From: an uncultured Eubacterium sp. | Lineage (GTDB): Bacteria; Bacillota; Clostridia; Lachnospirales; Lachnospiraceae | Length of the DNA: 55,499 nt | Assembly (NCBI GenBank): GCA_910584065.1 | Contig: CAJTZN010000023.1 | Coordinates: 1-55,499 of the forward strand | Reading direction: 5' to 3' | Part shown: positions 47,770 to 55,499 of the stretch, in pieces | How the letters are laid out: each line of letters begins with the position of its first letter | Position numbering within the stretch: position 1 is the first letter of the stretch | The notes under the pieces: model-generated | The model's database searches: none | The model's input: the letters and a program-made list of their open reading frames with translations, nothing else | What the model was told of the DNA's origin: nothing | Position numbers and translations under genes: made by a program

Positions 47770-49785
47770 ATGAAATATGCGAAGAAAATAAATACTACGA
47801 AGGAGGATTTAGGTGCCCTTCTGCCAATATTGATAGCGCTTTGCCTGATTCCTTTTGTCATACTTACGAAGGATTACCAGACGGAATTTTCGGAGTTTGT
47901 CTGGTTCAATATGACGGAGATCTCACAGATCGATTCGTTTGAGCATGCAAAGAGCATCTGTGTAGTAGTGATGGGTGCGGTGGCCGCCATTGTCATCATT
48001 ATAAGCGTGATCATTGACTACATGAACGCCAGGAAGAAAAAGGAGCTATGGGAGGATTTCGATGTAAAGGTGCTCGTACTCTGCGCCGTGTATTTTCTCA
48101 TGGTGATCATTTCCTCTGTGTGCAGCAGTTACCCGAATCTCGCGTTTACAGGGGGCGGATACGGCCAGTGGCAGACGATGCAGGTGCTTTTGGCGTATGT
48201 TTGCCTGTTTCTGTATGCGTATAAGTTTGTGAATTCGGAAAACCGGGTGTCGGTGCTCGTCAAATGTTTTATGGTCACGGTGGGGATATTGGCCCTGATC
48301 GGCGTTATGCAGACGACCGGGCACAATCCGCTGAGCTGGGACTGGGTTCAAAACATCATAACGAGTAAGAGCAGTGTCAGCGGGATTTCTTTTAAAGAAG
48401 GTATTTCCAATGTCATCATCACATTCAGCAATCCCAACTATGTGGGTCCATTTGTCGCGCTTGTACTTCCGGTCGTCGCGGCGTTTGTGACGACGAGCGC
48501 CCCGAAAAAGGACGGAAAGGCGCTGGCGGCCCGGATCGCCTGCATCGCCGTTATCGTGGGACTGCTCATATCACTGTTCGGCTCTTCGTCATCCGCTGGC
48601 GCGATTTCGGTAGTGGCTGGTGCGGTTGCCGCTGCGCTTCTTATACTCGTGAATGTGCTGACGACGGAAACTGGTGCGGGAGGGCAGGAAGAAACGAGCG
48701 TGAAGACGAGTGGGAATGGCTGGAAAAGGGGGGCGATCGCCTGCGCCACGATCGTTTTGGTTTTAGCAGCCGGTTTCGGTGTCTCTCGGACTGCCTTTTT
48801 CAAAAACACGGTGAACAAGCTGTTTCAGGGAAGCGAGGATACGAGGAATATTGCCTCGATCATCCATTCAGAGCAGGGACTCGAAGTGACGCTGCGCAAT
48901 GAAGAAAAGTTTGTGCTCGTCCCGATATACACGGCCGGACAGAGTGTTTCGTTTCAGGCACATGATGACCAGAATAAGGAAATCCCGGTCGAGTGGTCGG
49001 ATGAGCAAAGCCGGTATCTGTTAAAGGATCAGCGTTTTCAAATGGTTTCGCTGGGAACGGCAAATTTTAGTGTGGAAGACCAGATCTATCAGGGCTTTCG
49101 TTTTTACGATACGCCGAACCAGATCGAATGGATCTTTATGTATAAAGACAATGAGTGGCAGTACTACACCCCGTTTGGCAAGTTTACGAAACTACACGAG
49201 GTAGAAAGTTTTGGGTTCAAGGACTATCAGAATATCGCGAACCGTCGTGGATTTATCTGGTCGAGGACGATCCCGCTCATGAAGACCTACTGGTTTAAAG
49301 GAATCGGGCCGAATGCGTTTATCATTGCTTTTCCGAACGATGATTTTGTCGGTTCGAAGCGTGTCGGGGGCAATACGACGCTCGTGGATAAACCGCATAA
49401 CGCCTTTTTACAGATCTATATCCAAACGGGCGGGATTTCGGCGATTGCTTACGCCGGACTCTGGATCCTGTATATGATCGAGGGCGTGCGGCTGCTGTGG
49501 CGCAGGAAACGACTGACGAATACGGAAAGGATCGGCTTTGGACTTCTGATCGGCATCTTTTCCTTCGCGGTGGCTGGTCTCACAAACGATACGGTGGTCG
49601 GTTCCCAGTACATGTACTGGACCCTGTTAGGTTTCGGATTCGCCGTGAACCGTGTCATTAAAAAGAGCAGGGAGGCCGCCAGGATAGAAGCTGAAAGGGA
49701 GGCCGAGAGAGAGGCTGAGAGGGAAGCCCGGCGGAAGGAGAAGTCAAAGTCAGGCAGAGCGGGTCGGAAAAAGAACGCGCGTTGA
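47770..49785 (+). CDS. O-antigen ligase/polymerase-like membrane protein
   Basis: 671 aa; AAGGGGAAAAG precedes ATG 47770. About twelve TMs, with a large extracytoplasmic region at about residues 348-500 and, right after it, the Wzy_C-like segment NRRGFIWSRTIPLMKTYWFK and GIGPNAF. Such proteins join or polymerise lipid-linked glycans outside the membrane. The C-terminus is a charged helical repeat (EAEREAEREAEREARRKE) in the cytoplasm. The next gene is a polyprenyl sugar-phosphate transferase, which supports a role in exopolysaccharide or capsule assembly. Confidence 0.75.
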   Translation: MKYAKKINTTKEDLGALLPILIALCLIPFVILTKDYQTEFSEFVWFNMTEISQIDSFEHAKSICVVVMGAVAAIVIIISVIIDYMNARKKKELWEDFDVKVLVLCAVYFLMVIISSVCSSYPNLAFTGGGYGQWQTMQVLLAYVCLFLYAYKFVNSENRVSVLVKCFMVTVGILALIGVMQTTGHNPLSWDWVQNIITSKSSVSGISFKEGISNVIITFSNPNYVGPFVALVLPVVAAFVTTSAPKKDGKALAARIACIAVIVGLLISLFGSSSSAGAISVVAGAVAAALLILVNVLTTETGAGGQEETSVKTSGNGWKRGAIACATIVLVLAAGFGVSRTAFFKNTVNKLFQGSEDTRNIASIIHSEQGLEVTLRNEEKFVLVPIYTAGQSVSFQAHDDQNKEIPVEWSDEQSRYLLKDQRFQMVSLGTANFSVEDQIYQGFRFYDTPNQIEWIFMYKDNEWQYYTPFGKFTKLHEVESFGFKDYQNIANRRGFIWSRTIPLMKTYWFKGIGPNAFIIAFPNDDFVGSKRVGGNTTLVDKPHNAFLQIYIQTGGISAIAYAGLWILYMIEGVRLLWRRKRLTNTERIGFGLLIGIFSFAVAGLTNDTVVGSQYMYWTLLGFGFAVNRVIKKSREAARIEAEREAEREAEREARRKEKSKSGRAGRKKNAR

Positions 49786-49822
49786 CGCGTAGTCAAAAAC
49801 AAGTTAAGAAATGGGGGAAAAT

Positions 49823-51235
49823 ATGAAAAATTATGATCCCTACAAGAAGACGATACTGTTTTTCTTGTCCCTGATCAATATTGTTTTAATGACCGTACTT
49901 TTTGGACTTTTTTGGTATAAGTTTTTTGCTGGAACGATGTACGCCTATCGGTTTTACCGCCGGGGAAATTATGTGGTGATCTTTCTCTATGCGGTGTTCC
50001 TCGTGTTTTTTACCCGCATGTATGGGGCGATGAAGATCGGGCAGCTGCGGCGGATCGAGGTGATCCTGTCGCAGTATCTCTCGATTTTTATCGTCAATGT
50101 GATCACATACATGATCATTTCTCTTCTGGCGTTCCGCATGATCAACGTTGTGCCGATGATCGTGATGACAGTGGGGGATTTTGTCATTACCACCCTGTGG
50201 AGCTATTGTGCCGGGAAGGTGTATGGCCGCATATTTAAGTCGTGGAAGATCCTGCTTATCTATGGAGAGCGTCCGGCGACGGATCTTGTCTATAAGGTGG
50301 AGGAGCGCCGTGATAAATACGCGATATACGATGCCATCAATGTAAATGAGGGGTTGGAAGCCATCGCGGACAAGGTAAAAGATTTTGAAGCGGTGATCAT
50401 TGGCGATATTGGTGTCAAACAGCGGAACGAGGTTTTGAAATATTGTTACGGAAATGGGATCCGTGCCTATGTGATTCCGAAAATTTCCGACATTATCATG
50501 ATGGGAACCGACCGTATCCATATTTTTGACACGCCATTTTTGCTGACCAGAGGATACGCGATGAGTTTTGACCAGCGCTTTTGGAAACGCGCGCTCGATC
50601 TGTTTCTGGCGGTGCCGATGCTGATCGTCGTGTCGCCGATTATGCTGATCGTGTCGCTGGTGATCAAGCTGTATGACGGCGGCCGTGTGTTTTATAAACA
50701 GGTCCGCTGTACGGAGGGCGGCCGGGAATTTGAGATCGTCAAGTTCCGGAGCATGGTGGAAAATGCGGAGAGCGACGGTGTAGCGAAGCTGGCCTCGGTC
50801 GGGGACGCCCGGATCACGCCGTTTGGCAAATTTATCCGGGCCACGCGGATTGATGAACTGCCGCAGCTTTTCAATGTGATAAAAGGCGAGATGTCCTTTG
50901 TCGGCCCGCGCCCGGAGAGACCTGAGATCATTCGGGAATACATGGAAAGTATGCCGGAATTTGAATTCCGTATGAGGGTAAAAGCAGGATTGACCGGTTT
51001 TGCACAGATTTATGGGAAGTATAATACGATTCCCTATGATAAGCTGAAGTTAGATTTATTTTATATTGAAAACTACAGTCTTTGGCTTGACATTAAGTTG
51101 TTTTTAATGACCGTGAAGATCGTCTTAAAACGGGAGGCAGCCGAGGGAATCCGCGATACGCAGGTGACGGCGGAGAAGGAAAAGGATACCTCGGATGTTA
51201 CGCTGGTTCTGAAGGATATCGTGAAAAAAGATTAA
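49823..51235 (+). CDS. Undecaprenyl-phosphate sugar-1-phosphate transferase (WcaJ/PssY-like)
   Basis: 470 aa from ATG 49823 (GGGGGAAAAT ahead; an ATG at 49811 is possible). Four or five N-terminal TMs, a nucleotide-binding-like central domain, a further TM (FLAVPMLIVVSPIMLIVSLV) and the C-terminal bacterial sugar transferase domain: GGRVFYKQVR, EIVKFRSMVENAESDG, ATRIDELPQLFNVIKGEMSF and VGPRPERPE. It transfers a sugar phosphate to undecaprenyl phosphate to start polysaccharide synthesis. It follows the ligase-like gene by 37 bases. Confidence 0.92.
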   Translation: MKNYDPYKKTILFFLSLINIVLMTVLFGLFWYKFFAGTMYAYRFYRRGNYVVIFLYAVFLVFFTRMYGAMKIGQLRRIEVILSQYLSIFIVNVITYMIISLLAFRMINVVPMIVMTVGDFVITTLWSYCAGKVYGRIFKSWKILLIYGERPATDLVYKVEERRDKYAIYDAINVNEGLEAIADKVKDFEAVIIGDIGVKQRNEVLKYCYGNGIRAYVIPKISDIIMMGTDRIHIFDTPFLLTRGYAMSFDQRFWKRALDLFLAVPMLIVVSPIMLIVSLVIKLYDGGRVFYKQVRCTEGGREFEIVKFRSMVENAESDGVAKLASVGDARITPFGKFIRATRIDELPQLFNVIKGEMSFVGPRPERPEIIREYMESMPEFEFRMRVKAGLTGFAQIYGKYNTIPYDKLKLDLFYIENYSLWLDIKLFLMTVKIVLKREAAEGIRDTQVTAEKEKDTSDVTLVLKDIVKKD

Positions 51236-51237
51236 AA

Positions 51238-51288
51238 AAGAGACTCAAAATCATGTCGGGAGTTGTGCCCACGGATTTTGAGTCTCTT
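51238..51288. terminator. Bidirectional terminator
   Basis: AAGAGACTCAAAATC (51238-51252) pairs with GATTTTGAGTCTCTT (51274-51288), a perfect 15-bp stem shared by the convergent sugar-transferase and chemoreceptor genes. Confidence 0.88.
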
Positions 51289-51313
51289 CTTTTACACAAT
51301 ATCTGATAATATC

Positions 51314-53029
51314 TTAAAGTTCAAAATGTTTTGTGTTATTCGATAATTCTTTTGCCAGCTTGACAAGATCGGATGTGGCTTCATGGCACGTCTGTATCGT
51401 TTTCTGAAGTTGGAGCATTGAAGCGGAAGTTTCTTCCGTACTTGCCGCGTTTTGCTGTGCGATGGCGGCAAGGCTGTCTACAATGCCGAGTACCGTGTTC
51501 TTGTGTTCGTCGAGCGTTACCGTTTGCTCGCTGATATGTTCGATGGCGTCTGTTACGTCATTGATCTCACCATTTAATGACTTAAACATGTTTCCTGTCT
51601 CGAGCAGCTTGTCATTCTGCCTCTGGATGTTTTCAGCGACTTCGTTCATTGTATGTACGCTGGTATTTGAATTTTCCAAAAGAGAATTGACGATCTCCGC
51701 GATCTTTTCCGCTGACTCCCTGGACTGCTCGGACAACTGCCGGATCTCATCGGCTACGACCGCAAACCCTTTTCCGTTTTCCCCGGCTCTTGCCGCCTCT
51801 ATGCTGGCGTTCAAAGAGAGAAGATTTGTCTGGCCGGCAATATTCGTGATCAGTTCGGTAGCTTCCCTGATCTTTTGTGCCGACTGATTTGTCAGGTTGG
51901 TCTGATCCTGTACGAGAAGAACGGACTCCTTTGTTTTTTCGCTGATATCGTACAGTTCAGTGAGGTTTTTCGCAGCAGTTTTATTGTATTCTTTCATTTT
52001 GCCAGAACTATTGTTCAGCGTTTCAATGCTTGCAGCCGTCTGGTCAAGCGAATTTCCCATGTCGTTTACTTTCTCGCTTGCGTTCATCGTTTCTCCGGCC
52101 TGTCCAGTCGCGCCGTTGGCGATCTCATCTACGGCAGTATTGACATCGTTGATCGAATTTGCGATGACATCAAACGAAGTGGAAAACGTATCCGAAAACT
52201 CCTCGAGTGATTTGGCAGAGGTGGTAATGTTTGTAAGAATCTCACGCAGGGAATGGATCAGCCGTTGGACGGAGCGGGCGATATCCCCGACTTCATCGGA
52301 ACGGGTTAAAATGGATGACCCCATATTTATATTGAGCGCACCTCGCGCTACCTGGTTCAGATTCGTTACGGCGCCATTCAGTACTTTGATGATACGTGTC
52401 ACCAAAAAGAGAACGATGATAAAAGTAAGGATAAATATTCCTAACATTGCCCCAGCCATTGACAAAACCGTATCCCTCATACTGGTATTGATCTGCTTCT
52501 GACTGCGGCCGCAGAAGATGCTGCCGATGATCTCATTTGAACCCGGTTGGTAGAGAGGAACATAGTAGCCGGCATAAGATGTTCCAAACAATTCAATATC
52601 ACGGGCATAATAGTCTTCGCCTTTGTTAATCTGCGAATAGACGGCGTCAGACATTTGTGTATTGATCTCGCGTTTTCCGGATTCGTCCGTCAAAGTAGTG
52701 AGAAGCCTGGTGTCGCCGAAAAACAGGGAAAGTTCCACATCCTGCTCGGACTTTAGTTTGTCGATGATTTCGTAGTTGTCTGATAGTGTCGTTGATCCCT
52801 TGGAAAGGGTTCCATCCTTTAGTGTGAAAGGTTCGTCGCTTTCCAGGCCCATATAAACCTCTCGTACGCTTCTTGCGATACCGCTGATCTCCCGTTCGAC
52901 GAGGGTTTTGGATAATTGTCCCTGTTTTACGGCGCCAAGACAGATTCCTGTCAGTGTTACGAGTAAAATGGGGACAGCAACCATCAAGCTCAGTTTGAAA
53001 GCCAGACGCAATCCTTTTTTCTTTTCCAT
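51314..53029 (-). CDS. Methyl-accepting chemotaxis protein
   Basis: 571 aa from ATG 53029 (TGGAGG upstream). TM1 at about 12-34, an extracytoplasmic single-Cache-like sensor to about residue 195 (DNYEIIDKLKSEQDVELSLF, YARDIELFGTSYAGYYVPLY), TM2 at about 197-222, HAMP, then a long cytoplasmic coiled signalling domain with the conserved tip AVVADEIRQLSEQSRESAEK. Ligand unknown. It fits the flagellar genes earlier in the window. Confidence 0.93.
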   Translation of the reverse strand: MEKKKGLRLAFKLSLMVAVPILLVTLTGICLGAVKQGQLSKTLVEREISGIARSVREVYMGLESDEPFTLKDGTLSKGSTTLSDNYEIIDKLKSEQDVELSLFFGDTRLLTTLTDESGKREINTQMSDAVYSQINKGEDYYARDIELFGTSYAGYYVPLYQPGSNEIIGSIFCGRSQKQINTSMRDTVLSMAGAMLGIFILTFIIVLFLVTRIIKVLNGAVTNLNQVARGALNINMGSSILTRSDEVGDIARSVQRLIHSLREILTNITTSAKSLEEFSDTFSTSFDVIANSINDVNTAVDEIANGATGQAGETMNASEKVNDMGNSLDQTAASIETLNNSSGKMKEYNKTAAKNLTELYDISEKTKESVLLVQDQTNLTNQSAQKIREATELITNIAGQTNLLSLNASIEAARAGENGKGFAVVADEIRQLSEQSRESAEKIAEIVNSLLENSNTSVHTMNEVAENIQRQNDKLLETGNMFKSLNGEINDVTDAIEHISEQTVTLDEHKNTVLGIVDSLAAIAQQNAASTEETSASMLQLQKTIQTCHEATSDLVKLAKELSNNTKHFEL

Positions 53030-53069
53030 GTACTTTTCCTCCATTTACAGAAATTGGTGTTGTGAAAAT

Positions 53070-53098
53070 ATTATAACATTTTGTACCCGTTGGTGCAA
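53070..53098 (-). promoter_or_regulatory. Predicted promoter of the chemoreceptor gene
   Basis: On the minus strand TTGCAC (53098-53093), a 17-nt spacer, TATAAT (53075-53070). Confidence 0.7.
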
Positions 53099-53183
53099 GT
53101 TTTTTAAAATATTAGTTACAAACGGGGAAAGATTTGGTAAACTGATGTAAAAAGACCCAAAAAAGTAAAGGAGGGACTATATT

Positions 53184-54599
53184 TTGAGAAAGACGAAGAT
53201 TGTTTGTACAATGGGGCCGGCGACGGATCAGGAAGAGGTGCTGCTTTCCTTGATCGAGTCTGGAATGAATGTTGCGAGGTTTAATTTTTCTCACGGAAGC
53301 CACGAGGAACACAAAAAGCGGATGGATATGCTGAAGAAATTACGGAGACAGTGTGATAAGCCGGTGGCCATTCTTTTGGATACGAAAGGACCGGAAATCC
53401 GTACCGGTGTTTTTGAGGATGGTAAAGTCGTGCTGGAACCCGGAAAGACGTTTACGCTCACCTGCCGGGATGTAATGGGAAATGCGGAGCGGGTTTCTGT
53501 TACCTATCCCGGATTATATAAAGATGAAAAACCGGGCAGCCGTATTTTGATCGACGACGGGCTCGTGGAGCTGGTCGTGCGGGAAGTCAAAGGAGAGGAC
53601 ATCATTTGTGAAGTTGTGAATGGCGGCGTTGTTTCCGACCACAAAGGGATCAATGTACCGAATGTCCATATCAATCTTCCTTATATGAGCGAGAGGGATA
53701 AAGAAGATATTTTATTTGGTATCGAGCAGGGAGTCGATTTTGTAGCGGCTTCGTTTACCCGGACCGCAGACGATGTCAGGCAGATCCGTACGCTTCTCGA
53801 TGAAAATGGCGGAGAGGATATTAATATCATTGCAAAGATTGAGAATGCCGAAGGCGTCGAAAAGATTGATGAGATCATCGCAGCGGCAGACGGTATTATG
53901 ATCGCCCGCGGGGATATGGGGGTAGAAGTGCCGGACGAGGATGTGCCGGTCATCCAGAAGATGATCATTAAGAAAGTATATGAGGCGGGGAAGCAGGTGA
54001 TCACGGCAACCCAGATGTTAGATTCCATGATGAAGCATCCGAGGCCGACGAGAGCGGAGACGGCAGATGTGGCGAACGCTATTTATGACGGGACGAGCGC
54101 CATCATGCTTTCCGGTGAGACGGCGGCGGGCAAATATCCGGTGGAGTCGCTGCAGACGATGGTCAGGATCGCGGAGCGGATCGAGCAGGACGTGGATTAC
54201 CGCAAACGCTTTTTTATCCATGATAGGAAAGCAAACCCGGACATTACGGATGCAATTTGCCACGCCACTTGTACGACGGCGCATGACCTCAATGCCAGGG
54301 CAATCATCACGGTAACGAAATCGGGGCGTTCCGCGCGCATGATCTCCAGATACCGCCCAGGCTGCGACATCATTGGCTGTGCGATCACCGAAAAGGTTTC
54401 GAGACAGCTCAATATGTCGTGGGGAGTGACACCGGTGCTGTTGAAAGAGAAGGAAGAGGTATTTGAACTGTTTGACTACGCGACGGAGGCGTGCCTGGAA
54501 AGAGGGCTGGTGGAGAAAGGAGACGTGGCCGTGTTCACGTCAGGAGTTCCGATCGGAATATCGGGAACGACGAACATGATCAAGGTTCAGGTCGTATGA
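53184..54599 (+). CDS. pyk: Pyruvate kinase
   Basis: 471 aa from TTG 53184 with AGGAGGG ahead. Last step of glycolysis, PEP + ADP to pyruvate + ATP. Motifs: TKIVCTMGPATDQEEVL, ARFNFSHGSHEEH, AILLDTKGPEIRTGVF, IIAKIENAEGVEKIDEI and IMIARGDMGVEVP, with TQMLDSMMKHPRPTRAE. It lacks the extra C-terminal PEP-utilising domain of Bacillus pyruvate kinase. Confidence 0.97.
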   Translation: MRKTKIVCTMGPATDQEEVLLSLIESGMNVARFNFSHGSHEEHKKRMDMLKKLRRQCDKPVAILLDTKGPEIRTGVFEDGKVVLEPGKTFTLTCRDVMGNAERVSVTYPGLYKDEKPGSRILIDDGLVELVVREVKGEDIICEVVNGGVVSDHKGINVPNVHINLPYMSERDKEDILFGIEQGVDFVAASFTRTADDVRQIRTLLDENGGEDINIIAKIENAEGVEKIDEIIAAADGIMIARGDMGVEVPDEDVPVIQKMIIKKVYEAGKQVITATQMLDSMMKHPRPTRAETADVANAIYDGTSAIMLSGETAAGKYPVESLQTMVRIAERIEQDVDYRKRFFIHDRKANPDITDAICHATCTTAHDLNARAIITVTKSGRSARMISRYRPGCDIIGCAITEKVSRQLNMSWGVTPVLLKEKEEVFELFDYATEACLERGLVEKGDVAVFTSGVPIGISGTTNMIKVQVV

Positions 54600-54637
54600 C
54601 ACGTATGACTAAGTTTTGCCTTGCGGCGAAGTTTGGG

Positions 54638-54665
54638 TTGACTTTTTTCCTGTTTTGGTTATAAT
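54638..54665 (+). promoter_or_regulatory. Predicted promoter of the PEP carboxykinase-like gene
   Basis: TTGACT (54638-54643), a 16-nt spacer, TATAAT (54660-54665); 78 bases before the ATG. Confidence 0.65.
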
Positions 54666-54742
54666 TAAAAATGGGAAACAGTTGATTTTCCATTTTATTG
54701 AAAGATATCCAAATAAAAACTACTTTAGGAGGTAAATTTCTC

Positions 54743-55499
54743 ATGGCAACAAAGGCTAATTACAAACTTGAAGAAATCGGTGCTGGCAAAGTTGGTTTTT
54801 CGAAAACCCGTGCAATCATCGAGGCAGGATTTTATGGTAACAATGTAGTGAAGGTAAATACGCTGAAAGAGGCGTACAAGTTGGCAAAAAATTCACCGGG
54901 GACGATCGTGACTGATATGCCGGTATACCGAGGAGAAGAGTTCGGTCTTGATGCCGATGCGAAAGTTTTACTTTTCAATGACGGTGCCGTGACGGGACGT
55001 TATGCGGCAGCGCGCCGGATCAAAGGCGAGCCGGGAGTAGATGCTCCAAAACTGGACAAAGTAGTTATGGATGCGATGTACAAGACTCGTTTTAAGAAAT
55101 TGTACCATGCGCAGGTGTTTGTAGGTCTTGACCCTGAGTTTATGGTAAAAGCACATCTTTTGATTCCGGAAGGAGAGGAAAACCTTCTTTATAACTGGAT
55201 GCTGAACTTCCAGTATATGTCAGACTGCTATGTAAAAATGTACAAGGAGTCAAAACCTGTTGGCGATGGTAAAGAGGCAGACATTTACATCTTCTCAGAT
55301 CCGCAGTGGAAGCCGACACCAAGCCCGGATGTGGACTATAGCTGCCTGAGCGACGATCAGACGCTCTGTTATTTCGATACAAACGAGAACTGCGCTGCGA
55401 TTCTCGGCATGAAATATTTTGGCGAGCATAAGAAAGGTACGCTGACGATGGCATGGGCGATCGCAAACCGCAACGGTTACGCATCCTGCCACGGCGGAC
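54743..55499 (+). CDS. Probable phosphoenolpyruvate carboxykinase, 5' part (runs off the window)
   Basis: 252 codons are visible from ATG 54743 behind TAGGAGGT, with no stop before the window edge. The soluble product includes FNDGAVTGRYAAARRIKGEP, HAQVFVGLDPEFMVKAHLLI, DIYIFSDPQW and, at the end, GMKYFGEHKKGTLTMAWAIA with NRNGYASCHGG. I recall this layout from the ATP-type PEP carboxykinases of Lachnospiraceae, where a P-loop follows shortly after; that P-loop would lie beyond the edge, so the name is provisional. Confidence 0.6.
   Translation, partial: MATKANYKLEEIGAGKVGFSKTRAIIEAGFYGNNVVKVNTLKEAYKLAKNSPGTIVTDMPVYRGEEFGLDADAKVLLFNDGAVTGRYAAARRIKGEPGVDAPKLDKVVMDAMYKTRFKKLYHAQVFVGLDPEFMVKAHLLIPEGEENLLYNWMLNFQYMSDCYVKMYKESKPVGDGKEADIYIFSDPQWKPTPSPDVDYSCLSDDQTLCYFDTNENCAAILGMKYFGEHKKGTLTMAWAIANRNGYASCHGG

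Overview
The window looks like the chromosome of a motile, spore-forming gut Clostridia, most likely a Lachnospiraceae. It carries spoIIR, a flagellin/fliS pair behind a sigma-28 promoter, a Gram-positive Tad pilus locus, mecA, ispE (MEP pathway), several small Lachnospiraceae-type hypotheticals, strong AGGAGG ribosome sites and frequent TTG starts. No phage or IS transposase gene was seen. The only mobile-type genes are two Rpn-family copies.

Region 1 (1-7.1 kb) is accessory and partly decayed: the 3' end of a tRNA-Asn, a broken Uma2-type gene, a two-gene FtsX-family ABC exporter on the minus strand whose permease looks frameshifted at its 5' end, an intact 352-aa protein of unknown family flanked by two degenerate remnants of the same family, and a 26-codon holin-like toxin gene with an antisense RNA (type I toxin-antitoxin). 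Region 2 (7.2-19.5 kb) has a large fusion protein (acyltransferase-3 + CapA-like phosphatase + SGNH hydrolase), a broken Ser/Thr kinase, a secreted protein with two CBM2-like domains, a permease/ATPase/response-regulator/histidine-kinase cassette, and a roughly 1.1-kb tandem duplication of an Rpn nuclease gene whose first copy is broken by a 47-bp palindromic insertion. A tRNA-Gly(CCC) closes it.

Region 3 (19.5-27.1 kb) holds a PHP phosphoesterase and ispE (minus), then spoIIR, a 961-aa protein with a FliK-like C-terminus behind a sigma-28 promoter, a flagellin with ten cysteines, fliS and a YaaL-type gene. Region 4 (27.2-37.4 kb) is the Tad pilus operon: prepilin peptidase, tadZ, cpaF, tadB, tadC, a 57-aa Flp pilin, a DUF5702-like protein, TadE-like protein, second prepilin peptidase, TadE/F-like protein, and a DUF6382/FHA-like gene interrupted by one in-frame amber codon. 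A 101-bp inverted-repeat element sits inside the operon.

Region 5 (37.4-55.5 kb) is mostly housekeeping: an ASKHA/RACo-like protein, rhomboid protease, flavodoxin-SCP2 protein, HIT protein, murG, pgi, ferredoxin, DUF1858 protein, mecA, a receiver-ComFB response regulator, an O-antigen-ligase-like protein with a polyprenyl sugar-phosphate transferase (exopolysaccharide), a chemoreceptor, pyk and the start of a probable PEP carboxykinase. The least explained stretch is 45.97-46.44 kb, where three 20-bp direct repeats sit directly upstream of a promoter.

All functional names are from reading motifs by eye. No database search was run.
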